This document shows positions 1-6,732 of a DNA stretch of 21,104 nt, piece after piece (the first letter of the stretch is position 1; every line of letters begins with the position of its first letter). The notes beneath the pieces are model-generated. The model had not been told where the DNA came from, did no database searches, and saw nothing but the letters and a program-made list of their open reading frames with translations. The stretch is from CAZAKZ01 sp964485695. Its GTDB lineage: Bacteria > Planctomycetota > JAFGQW01. The translations under genes were made by a program, and so were the position numbers. Location: contig CAZAKZ010000104.1 of NCBI GenBank assembly GCA_964485695.1, positions 1-21,104 on the forward strand, given 5' to 3'.

Positions 1-941
1 TAGACGAGCCCCGTCCCCTGCGCGTTCACCTTGGCCACGAAAGCGGCCTCGACGCCCTTGTGTGTCAGGTCCGGCCCCACCCTTACCGGGAATGTCTGAT
101 GGTCGGATTGGGTTACTCCCGTCACGTACGCATTCCCGGCACTGTCCACCGCAATGCTGATGCCGATATCGTAGTTCGACCCGCCGATGTAGCCGCAGTA
201 GACCAGCAACGTCGGATCCAGGACCAGCGGTCGCGTGCGGTCGTAGTCGCCCACGCGGAAGCCGAACTCCGTGCCCTCGCCTCCACGGACCGGATCGAGC
301 CGGAACGCCATCTCCACCGGTGCGCGCTTGCCCTCGATCTCCTGCCACGCCACCGGTGGCGCGTCTTCGAAGCCACCTTCCGGCGTCTCGACCTGGAGGG
401 CCCCTTCCATGGTGAGTGCCAAAGACGTTGACCCCAGGTAGCGCAGACGGATTCGAGAGGGGTCCGCTCCCGGTGCCACCTGAAACTCGTACTTCAGCTT
501 GTTGACACTACCCCGGTAGACCAGATCGATTCCCGGCCAGAGGTTTTCATACACGACCCTGGCGAAGGTCGGCAGCCCCGTCTTCCAGTCCTTCTCCGGT
601 CCCTTGAAGTAGCTGAAGACCGCTTGCTGTTTGTTCTCCCCCCTCGGCTCCACGTCCGGATTCGCCCCGACGAACTCCAGCTGCACCGCCCAATCCATGT
701 CCTTGCCCTTGAGCCTGAACGTGATCCCCCCCTGGGTGAAGAACAGGGTCTTGTCTGCCCCCTGGACGTAGAACTTCACCTCGTCCGGGTAGACACCCCG
801 GTTCTCCACGAAGTAGACCGGTAGCTTGCCGAAGGCGGAACCGTGCAACGGTGGATTCACAGGTTGCGTGTCCTGGCAGGCCAATACACCGGAGAGACAG
901 AGAACGGCCACCCAACCGAAGACCGTGCTGATGACCTTCAT
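1..941 (-). CDS. SBBP-repeat beta-propeller lipoprotein, N-terminal part (partial at left edge)
   Basis: The frame is open from an ATG at 941 to the window edge (313 complete codons), so the C-terminus is missing. Residues 1-21 form a hydrophobic signal sequence ending in VLAC, a plausible lipobox, so export as a lipoprotein is inferred. Residues about 28-220 hold a domain with the pattern PVYFVENRG...VKFYVQG...LFFTQGG, known from the N-terminal domain (DUF7948-type) of SBBP proteins. From about residue 240 a typical SBBP blade begins (YIGGSNYD, SIAVDSAGNAYVTG, then AAFVAKVNAQGTGLVY), so further propeller blades are expected outside the window. The start is supported by a strong ribosome site (GGGAGGT at 947-953, 6 nt upstream). 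A sigma-54-type promoter lies at 1067-1082. Function is unknown; such proteins are usually cell-surface or secreted. Confidence 0.85.
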   Translation of the reverse strand, partial: MKVISTVFGWVAVLCLSGVLACQDTQPVNPPLHGSAFGKLPVYFVENRGVYPDEVKFYVQGADKTLFFTQGGITFRLKGKDMDWAVQLEFVGANPDVEPRGENKQQAVFSYFKGPEKDWKTGLPTFARVVYENLWPGIDLVYRGSVNKLKYEFQVAPGADPSRIRLRYLGSTSLALTMEGALQVETPEGGFEDAPPVAWQEIEGKRAPVEMAFRLDPVRGGEGTEFGFRVGDYDRTRPLVLDPTLLVYCGYIGGSNYDIGISIAVDSAGNAYVTGVTQSDHQTFPVRVGPDLTHKGVEAAFVAKVNAQGTGLV

Positions 942-1039
942 TTTTGACCTCCCTGATCCGTGCAAGGGTACGTCACCTGTCACTGCCGTGAGGGCCTCGA
1001 GCCCGGAACGACCCTGAATCCAGAACCAGGACCAGGAGA

Positions 1040-1092
1040 GTGAAATCCCGGCATCGACCGGTTCTCGCAAACAAGGTGCCAAGGGATTTCAC
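1040..1092. repeat. 10-bp perfect inverted repeat framing the sigma-54 promoter
   Basis: GTGAAATCCC at 1040-1049 is the exact reverse complement of GGGATTTCAC at 1083-1092. The arms are 33 bp apart: one abuts the upstream side of the -24 box, the other lies just after the predicted transcription start. It may be an operator for a dimeric regulator or an RNA/DNA hairpin. Confidence 0.6.
1067..1082 (-). promoter_or_regulatory. Sigma-54 (RpoN) type promoter for the SBBP lipoprotein gene
   Basis: Read on the - strand the sequence is TTGGCACCTTGTTTGC. It contains the -24 box TGGCAC and the -12 box TTGC, with the invariant GG (1080-1079) and GC (1068-1067) separated by exactly 10 nt, as in the sigma-54 consensus. 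The predicted start is near 1055, giving a leader of about 114 nt before the ATG at 941. Sigma-54 promoters need an AAA+ activator, which is not encoded in this window. Confidence 0.55.
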
Positions 1093-1292
1093 ATTGTAGA
1101 TCCCTGTTCTTCTCCCTGCTCGCATCACACACGCACGCGTGGGGCGGGTCCCACGGGAAAGAAGAAGGAGGTCCGCACGCCTCCGATGTGCAGGATCGCA
1201 CGAATGCCCGCGCCCACCCCTACTCCTCGTTCCACTCCGAGAGTTGGGATGACGCCGACTGAAACATGCTGGGCACTCTCTGAGCATCGGTC

Positions 1293-1321
1293 TTGACGCT
1301 CGGCTGATCGGTCGATACCCT
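1293..1321 (+). promoter_or_regulatory. Candidate sigma-70-type promoter for the methyltransferase gene
   Basis: TTGACG (1293-1298) matches the -35 consensus at 5 of 6 positions; after 17 bp comes TACCCT (1316-1321), which matches the -10 box at only 3 of 6. The predicted start is near 1328, about 68 nt before the GTG at 1396. Confidence 0.3.
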
Positions 1322-1395
1322 CGCTGTCAGGAGGAGGTTGTTTTTCCTGGCGCTCGCGGTCACCCGCGAGGCCTGCTGCGTTCGAGATTTATATC

Positions 1396-2130
1396 GTGAA
1401 AACTGCCCTGGAGTACGAAGACCACATCTACGGATTTGCGGAGAACATGCGCGACCGCTGGGAAAAACGGGCGCAGCTCAATTACCGCTACTTCACCGAG
1501 TCAGTCAACTTCGCGGACAATTTGGCCTGGGACACCCAGGCGGACCGCGAGGTCAAGCTGTATCTTCACGAACTGGATCCGAGGTGGTTGGCCGGCGGAA
1601 GTTGCCTCGAGATCGGCTGCGGTCCCGGGCGAATCCTGCAACGGCTGGGCCCGCATTTCTCGACCGTGGTGGGCGTAGATATCTCGCCGACCATGCTTCG
1701 TCACGCACGCGTGGAATGCAGTAGCCTGCCCAACGTCCATTTCGTCCAGACCGGCGGACTGGATCTCGGTTGCCTGGCCTCGCGGCGGTTCCAGCTGGTC
1801 GTGATGCAGGCCGTGGCCATTCACCTGCCCTTGCCGATCATCCAGTACTATATCAACGAATCGAGCCGGGTACTGTCCGAAGACGGCCACCTACGTTTCA
1901 CCGCGTACCGCAATCCCACGGCAGAGGATGTCACCGAAAACCAGCCATTGATCGACAGCGCCGGCGCCAAGATTCCCCCCGACGCAGGCGACCTCATGTT
2001 CGGCCCGGACTACATCGGCCACATTTTCGAGGACGGCGAACTCGAGGCCATGCTCGACCGGGGTCCGTTTTCCAGGCGTCGGATCGAACGATTGAGCCCC
2101 TTCACGTTCGGCGTGGATGTCTGGCGGTGA
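1396..2130 (+). CDS. Class I SAM-dependent methyltransferase
   Basis: A 244-residue protein with a class I methyltransferase core. Motif I LEIGCGPGR lies at residues 71-79, and VVGVDISPTMLRHA at about 91-104 gives the acidic residue (D95) that usually binds the SAM ribose. A later strand, FQLVVMQAVAIHLP, resembles motif IV, and RVLSEDGHLRFTAY fits the post-motif region of methyltransferases of the Methyltransf_11/25 type. The substrate cannot be told. The first 65 residues form a helical cap with many aromatic and charged residues. The start is a GTG with no good ribosome site; an ATG at 1447 is an alternative but would remove part of the cap. The gene stands alone, divergent from the lipoprotein and convergent with the transporter at 2235. 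The 104-bp gap after it shows no convincing terminator. Confidence 0.85.
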   Translation: MKTALEYEDHIYGFAENMRDRWEKRAQLNYRYFTESVNFADNLAWDTQADREVKLYLHELDPRWLAGGSCLEIGCGPGRILQRLGPHFSTVVGVDISPTMLRHARVECSSLPNVHFVQTGGLDLGCLASRRFQLVVMQAVAIHLPLPIIQYYINESSRVLSEDGHLRFTAYRNPTAEDVTENQPLIDSAGAKIPPDAGDLMFGPDYIGHIFEDGELEAMLDRGPFSRRRIERLSPFTFGVDVWR

Positions 2131-2234
2131 GTTCCTTCTACTGAAAGTCGCCGGCTGTTTGTCCTCCCCCACGGCTCCACATCCGGATACGTCTCGACGA
2201 AGGCGTCAGAGCTGGACCCGCTTCCTGTTCCCCC

Positions 2235-3500
2235 TCAGTCCAGATCCCCCCGCCGGCGCCAGTAAAGCAACACTCCTCCCATGCCCACGGCGAGGAATCC
2301 GTTCAGAAAGAGAACCCGGTCCGCGGTCAGGCCGGCTCCCTTCACCAGGGCGAAGTAGGCCAGACCGCCGACGGCCATGAAGAGAAAGGAGAGGAAGTTG
2401 GTGGTTCCGAGGATGCGGCCCCGGCTCGCCTTTCCGGCTCGCTCCTGGAGCAGGGCCTGGAGGGGGATGATGTAGAATCCCGTGGCCAGGCCCAGGCCCA
2501 GAAAGGCCAGCATGGCGAATCCGTAGGTCCGGGGCAGCCAGGGAAACGCCAACAGGATCCCGGCCACCACGAAGATCCCGGGGGCCACCAGGCCGGGGCG
2601 GATGCGATCCCCGGAAACCGCTCCGGCCACGAGGCTGCTCAGGCCAATGCCCACCATCAAGGCGGCATTGAGAAGGACGATCTCCGTGTGGTGGTGACGG
2701 GCCTCGTCCGCACCGAACAACCCGGCTCCGTGGTCGGGCACGGCGGACAGCACCATGACGCCAAGAAAATAGAAGAAGGCCCAGGCAAAGGCCACGCGGA
2801 TCAAGACCTGGTTCCGGGCCATCTCCCTCAGGCTCTTGAAGATCGGTTTCAGGAGCTTCCACTGGACCTGGAGATCCGGGTCCCGGGCCGGAGTTGGGGT
2901 GATTCTCCGCGCCATGGCCAGGCCGACGGCCGCCACCGAGACCAGGACGAGGCCCGGCCACGGCCCGCCGCCCGCATAGCCCTCGCTCAGAAATCCGCCC
3001 ACGATGAGGCCGCAGATGACGGCGATGTTGGTGGTCATGTTGACCCAGCCGTTGGCGCGGCTGAGGGCGCCCGGCTCCACGAGCTCCGGAATGATCCCGT
3101 ACTTGGCGGGGCCGAAGAAGGCGCTCTGGGTGGCCATGAGCAGAAGGCACCCGACGGTGAGCCAGTAGCAGCCGCTCCAGATGGTGACGAAGGCCAGAAT
3201 CATGACCGCGACCTCGACCCCCTTCAGGACTACCGCCACCCGCTGCTTGCTGAATCGGTCGGCGAACTGTCCCCCGAAGCTGGAGAAGAGCAGAAACGGC
3301 ATGGTGAAGAGGAACTGGAGGAAGCCGCCCGCTCCCTCACCCCATCCGACCTCCCGCCAGACGCCCGAGGTGGCCTGGAGGATGAGGAAGTTCTTGAGGA
3401 TGTTGTCGTTGGCCGCGCCCAGGAACTGCGTGCTCAGAAACGCTCGGAAGCCCGGTCGTAGGAGCAGGCGGGACCTGAGCACGGGGCGCCCCTTCGTCAT
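2235..3500 (-). CDS. MFS transporter, LplT-like lysophospholipid transporter
   Basis: A 421-residue polytopic membrane protein with about 12 hydrophobic segments. The N-terminal part FLSTQFLGAANDNILKN (about 21-37), the MFS loop GGQFADRFSKQRV (76-88) and FFGPAKYGIIPEL (128-140) followed by a conserved N in SRANGWVNM match the LplT / Aas-associated MFS family, which in proteobacteria flips lysophospholipids across the inner membrane for reacylation. No acyltransferase is fused or adjacent, so the substrate is only inferred from family resemblance. The ATG at 3500 fits the family N-terminus; its ribosome site is weak. It lies 48 bp downstream of rny on the same strand, and two compact hairpins (3513-3541) sit in the gap, so rny read-through with altered mRNA stability is possible. 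Confidence 0.82.
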   Translation of the reverse strand: MTKGRPVLRSRLLLRPGFRAFLSTQFLGAANDNILKNFLILQATSGVWREVGWGEGAGGFLQFLFTMPFLLFSSFGGQFADRFSKQRVAVVLKGVEVAVMILAFVTIWSGCYWLTVGCLLLMATQSAFFGPAKYGIIPELVEPGALSRANGWVNMTTNIAVICGLIVGGFLSEGYAGGGPWPGLVLVSVAAVGLAMARRITPTPARDPDLQVQWKLLKPIFKSLREMARNQVLIRVAFAWAFFYFLGVMVLSAVPDHGAGLFGADEARHHHTEIVLLNAALMVGIGLSSLVAGAVSGDRIRPGLVAPGIFVVAGILLAFPWLPRTYGFAMLAFLGLGLATGFYIIPLQALLQERAGKASRGRILGTTNFLSFLFMAVGGLAYFALVKGAGLTADRVLFLNGFLAVGMGGVLLYWRRRGDLD

Positions 3501-3512
3501 CGATGGTTCGAA

Positions 3513-3541
3513 ACCCGGTAGTCCGGGTCCGCTCGAGCGGA
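3513..3541. repeat. Two tandem perfect palindromes between rny and the transporter gene
   Basis: ACCCGG-TAGT-CCGGGT (3513-3528) and the 14-bp perfect palindrome TCCGCTCGAGCGGA (3528-3541) share one base. In - strand RNA they would form back-to-back hairpins just after the rny stop codon, the second followed by UUUCG. They could be an attenuating terminator or a processing/stability element between the two genes. Confidence 0.5.
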
Positions 3542-3548
3542 CATCCGG

Positions 3549-5219
3549 CTACGAGGCCACGGCCGACACCCGCTTTTCCCGGATCACGGTCACCTTGATC
3601 TTGCCCGGGAAGTTCAACTCGTTCTCCAGTTCCCGAGCGATGGTGGCGGCCACCTGACTCGCGTCCGCGTCGGAGGTTTTGTCCGCCTCGAGGATCACCC
3701 GCACCTCCCGTCCGGCCTGGATCACGTAGGCGCTCTCCACGCCGGGCTTGTTGGTGGCGATTTCCTCGATCTGTCCCATCCGGATGAGGTATTTCTCCGC
3801 GGTCCGGCGCCGGGCGCCCGGGCGGGCGCCGCTGATGGCGTCCGCCGCCTGGACGATGAGCGGATACAGGGAGGTCCGTTCCACGTCCTCGTGGTGGGCC
3901 TCGATGGAATTGACGACGACTTCACCCTCCCCGCAATCCCGCGCCACCTTGCCTCCGATCTCGGGATGGCCGCCCTCCACCTCGTAATCGATGCTCTTTC
4001 CAATGTCGTGGAGAAAGGCACATCGCTTGGCCAGCTTCACGTCCAGGCCCGCTTCCGCCCCGAGAAGGCCACCCAGGAATCCCACTTCCTGGGAATGCTT
4101 GAGGATGTTCTGGCCGTAGCTCGTGCGGAAGTTCAACCGGCCGAGGCAGTCGTACAGCTTGCGATTCCCAGGGAGCTTCAAGGCCTGTGCGGCCTTGCGA
4201 CCCCTCTGGTTGAGCAAGCGCATCAGGTCCTTTTCGGTCCGTTCGACCAGGGTTTTGACGCTCTCGGGGGTCCAGGTATCGGGCTTCCGGCTCCGGCCGC
4301 GGGAGCGGCTTCTTCGGTTCCGCCCCCGGCGTGGGTCCGGCTCTTTTTCCTTGCCTCCCCCCGATTTCTGGTCCAGGTCCAGAATCCGGCGCATGGCGCG
4401 AAAGGCGACCTCCCTCCGCACGCCGTCCATGGTGCTGAAATTCAGGGTCCGGGACTCGGTATCCAGCTGGATCTCCACCTGGGTCGCCTCCTGAAAGGCG
4501 TTCATGAGGGGTGAGCCCGGCTGGAATCCAACCTTCTCGAGCAGATCGAGTCCGGACAGCTCGAGGGTCGTGGAATGTTCCTCCCTTGCATGGCTCACAT
4601 GCATGCGCTGCACGACACGATCCACGAGGATCCGGGCCCTGGCTTCGGTCTCTTCTTCCAGCACCTGGGATTGCCGCTCCAGCCACCGGCCGAGTTCCCG
4701 CTCCACCTCTTGATCCAGGTCCTGGAGATGACGTTCTCGAAGACCTTCCTCCGTGGAGTCGAGGATCTTCAGAAGGATCTTCCGGCCCTCGCCCCGGACC
4801 CGGCCGATGTTCCGTCGGGCCTGGCGGAGATCCCGTTCCAGGCTGGAGATCTCCTGCTTCAGGCCCAGTAAATCTTCATTCCTGTCCTTCAGGACACCGC
4901 CCTTCTCCTCGAGGTCATGAGCACGATCCTGAAGCCTTCGCTCGAGTTCCTCGAGGGTGTCTCGGTCCTCATCGATCTCTCCCTCGGAGGCTCTTCGCAG
5001 CTGCTCGGCATCCTGGCTGGCACGCTGGTGAATCCGGGACAGGTTTCTCTGGGCAGCCGCCTGCTTCTCTTCCAGGTATTCCCTGGCCTTGCGTCGTGCC
5101 ACCTTGCCAAGAAACCAGGTGATGAGCATGTGGGTAGAGAAGCCCAGAACCACGCAGGCCAGGCCCACGACCACCAGAACAGGCAGCCAGCTCAGTATTG
5201 TCGTCGCCAGGTTCAACAC
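3549..5219 (-). CDS. rny: Ribonuclease Y (HD-domain endoribonuclease), atypical KH region
   Basis: A 556-residue protein with the RNase Y plan: N-terminal membrane anchor (about 10-37), long charged coiled coil (about 40-200), KH-like region (about 215-280), and HD domain (about 355-470) with the hallmark stretches LGRLNFRTSYGQNILKHS and FLHDIGKSIDYEVEGGHPEIG (H404, D405), then the RNase Y C-terminal domain. RNase Y starts mRNA decay at the inner face of the membrane. Two features are odd: the KH loop that usually reads GREG is GFQPG, so the RNA-contacting GxxG is not conserved, and a basic Arg/Ser/Gly-rich segment (about 286-313) is inserted between the KH and HD parts. The HD residues look intact, so nuclease activity is likely kept. 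The start is a GTG; TTG at 5216 is an alternative. A promoter candidate lies at 5297-5325. Confidence 0.93.
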   Translation of the reverse strand: MLNLATTILSWLPVLVVVGLACVVLGFSTHMLITWFLGKVARRKAREYLEEKQAAAQRNLSRIHQRASQDAEQLRRASEGEIDEDRDTLEELERRLQDRAHDLEEKGGVLKDRNEDLLGLKQEISSLERDLRQARRNIGRVRGEGRKILLKILDSTEEGLRERHLQDLDQEVERELGRWLERQSQVLEEETEARARILVDRVVQRMHVSHAREEHSTTLELSGLDLLEKVGFQPGSPLMNAFQEATQVEIQLDTESRTLNFSTMDGVRREVAFRAMRRILDLDQKSGGGKEKEPDPRRGRNRRSRSRGRSRKPDTWTPESVKTLVERTEKDLMRLLNQRGRKAAQALKLPGNRKLYDCLGRLNFRTSYGQNILKHSQEVGFLGGLLGAEAGLDVKLAKRCAFLHDIGKSIDYEVEGGHPEIGGKVARDCGEGEVVVNSIEAHHEDVERTSLYPLIVQAADAISGARPGARRRTAEKYLIRMGQIEEIATNKPGVESAYVIQAGREVRVILEADKTSDADASQVAATIARELENELNFPGKIKVTVIREKRVSAVAS

Positions 5220-5296
5220 GACAGATTCACCATTTCCGCATGGGTTTCGACGGGTTATCGGCCTCCAGATATCCAGGTTCCCGCCGAGACAGGGTC

Positions 5297-5325
5297 ATGC
5301 TAATTGGATCCCTGTCCAAAAGCAA
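5297..5325 (-). promoter_or_regulatory. Candidate sigma-70-type promoter for rny
   Basis: On the - strand TTGCTT (5325-5320), a 17-bp spacer, then TAGCAT (5302-5297), matching the -10 box at 4 of 6 positions. The predicted start is near 5290, giving a leader of about 70 nt before the GTG at 5219. Confidence 0.4.
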
Positions 5326-5357
5326 GATTAACAGCCTGTGGGCGCAGTAAGCGGAAA

Positions 5358-6602
5358 TCAGGGCAGGACGACCGGCAGCGTATTTGTCACCCGGCTCACG
5401 AAGTACGGCCACGGCCGGGTAGGATCGAAGATCGCTCCGGCAAGGTAGAGGGTAAGGCCCTTGAATCCCTTCGGTATCAGCAGGCGGGGCCTCGTGGAGC
5501 CCACCCCATCCAGGTTTCCGCCGAATCCGACCGCCCAGGGCAAGGCATTGCGTATGATCAGCTCGCTCAGGAGATCCAGGTTCAGGGCCAGATGCACCCC
5601 CGGCCGGAGGCTCCAGCCTGGATTGCATGTAAAGGCCGCCAGCAGGAGGTAGGGGCGGAACGCATCCTGGGGTCGACGGCTGTCCAGGAGCAGATTGAAG
5701 AATTGCCCGGCCTGGATCGCCGAGTTCCCGCCCAGACGACGCGAGCCGTGGACGGCAAGGGCTCTGACGGATTGAAACAGGGAAGACACGCGGGTCGTGG
5801 TCTTGAGTACCCCCTGGGCGTCCACGTGGAGAAGGGCCCGATTGGCCCCGGTACCGCCGGCTCCGAAGAAGGTACCGTCCTCCGCACCGATGAGTGCACT
5901 TCCCATGTCCAGACTGGTGAAAGTGCTCAGCTTTCCGGCCTGGAGCCTGTAGACGTACGGCGGCGACGCCCGGCCGACGAGAAAGCCATTGCCGCAGACG
6001 TCCACAGCCATGGAACGGACATTGGTGAGATTCGGAACGAGGGTGGCCGTGGTGCCGGTGCGGGGATCGACCTCCAGGACGCGGGCGGGCCCGGTGGAAC
6101 CGTACTCCGCCACCACCGCCCTGCCGGTCCTGGGGTCCACGACCAGGGCATTGAGCAGAGTCGGGCCCTTGAACAGAGTCCGGACGTGCTTGCCCGGTGA
6201 CACCTCGAGGAGAAAACCGCGGCGCGAGGCCACCAGGACATTGCCCTCGGGATCCAGGGCATGGGCCTGCGGTCCGTCCCCGCCGGGAAACTGGAACAGA
6301 GTCGTCCAGGCCCCGGCCTTGTGCAACCTGGCCAGAAAACCGGTGCTCGTGGTGAAGTCGTAGGCGGTGAAGAACCACGATCGGTTGTCTTCGGCCATGC
6401 CCACGGATTGCACGATGTGATTGAATCCCTTCATCGCGAGAAGGGTGGTGAACGTGGCACGGGACGTATCCAGAGCGAGGATCTGTCCGTTCTGTCCAAG
6501 GCCCATTCCGGCCACCAGTAGATCCCCATCCTCCACCTGGGCAGACCCGGGGGAGGGGAGGGCAAGGAGAACCGCCAGGAGAGGGAGGCCGAATGCTTTC
6601 AT
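5358..6602 (-). CDS. Secreted beta-propeller protein with a conserved-looking C-terminal module
   Basis: A 414-residue exported protein. Residues 1-21 are a signal peptide with a GSA cleavage site. Residues about 25-285 hold repeated short strands of the NHL/SMP-30 propeller kind (GQILALDTS, NHIVQSVGMAEDN, QAHALDPEGNVLVAS, NALVVDPRTGRAVVAEYG, RSMAVDVCGNGFLVG). Residues about 288-414 form a separate beta-rich module with the pattern FGGNLDGVGSTRPRLLIP...GLTLYLAGAI, which resembles the last 105 residues of the protease at the right end of the window. No catalytic residues are recognised; a binding or surface role is guessed only. The ATG at 6602 gives a good signal peptide but has no clear ribosome site. 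It is 138 bp upstream of rny and 130 bp downstream of pepA on the same strand. Confidence 0.75.
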   Translation of the reverse strand: MKAFGLPLLAVLLALPSPGSAQVEDGDLLVAGMGLGQNGQILALDTSRATFTTLLAMKGFNHIVQSVGMAEDNRSWFFTAYDFTTSTGFLARLHKAGAWTTLFQFPGGDGPQAHALDPEGNVLVASRRGFLLEVSPGKHVRTLFKGPTLLNALVVDPRTGRAVVAEYGSTGPARVLEVDPRTGTTATLVPNLTNVRSMAVDVCGNGFLVGRASPPYVYRLQAGKLSTFTSLDMGSALIGAEDGTFFGAGGTGANRALLHVDAQGVLKTTTRVSSLFQSVRALAVHGSRRLGGNSAIQAGQFFNLLLDSRRPQDAFRPYLLLAAFTCNPGWSLRPGVHLALNLDLLSELIIRNALPWAVGFGGNLDGVGSTRPRLLIPKGFKGLTLYLAGAIFDPTRPWPYFVSRVTNTLPVVLP

Positions 6603-6650
6603 TTCGAGATCATTGACCGTTCATGCCACTTCGAGGTTCGAACTCGGATC

Positions 6651-6656
6651 ATTGTA
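6651..6656 (-). promoter_or_regulatory. Candidate -10 box for the secreted propeller gene
   Basis: TACAAT on the - strand matches TATAAT at 5 of 6 positions and would start transcription near 6644, about 42 nt before the ATG. No convincing -35 box stands at the expected distance, so this is weak. Confidence 0.25.
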
Positions 6657-6700
6657 CCCGGAATTTCCCACAGACCTCGTGGTGGATGAGAAAATCTCGG

Positions 6701-6720
6701 AAAAATGAAGCTCCGGCTCC
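6701..6720 (-). terminator. Candidate intrinsic terminator after pepA
   Basis: On the - strand GGAGC-CGGA-GCTTC forms a 5-bp stem (one G-U pair) with a 4-nt loop, followed by ATTTTT. It begins 13 nt after the pepA stop codon. The stem is short, so the call is tentative. Confidence 0.35.
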
Positions 6721-6732
6721 GTGTCCGTCGTC

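Larger units (their letters stand above)
942..1395. other. Intergenic region between two divergent genes
   Basis: A 454-bp region between divergently transcribed genes. It holds the ribosome site of the leftward gene (947-953), a sigma-54-type promoter (1067-1082, - strand) inside a 10-bp inverted repeat (1040-1049 / 1083-1092), and a sigma-70-type promoter candidate for the rightward gene (1293-1321). Short open frames here have no recognisable protein and no fitting ribosome sites. A purine-rich AGGAGGAGG at 1329-1337 resembles a ribosome site but no start codon lies at suitable spacing. Confidence 0.6.

Noticed and set aside
1338..1724. A 128-codon frame starting right after AGGAGGAGG
   Set aside because: The TTG directly touches the purine run, leaving no spacing, and the frame overlaps the methyltransferase out of phase; the methyltransferase frame has the real motifs.
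5227..5298. A 23-codon leader peptide upstream of rny
   Set aside because: Its ATG overlaps the predicted -10 box and would precede the expected transcript start; nothing in its sequence suggests an attenuator.
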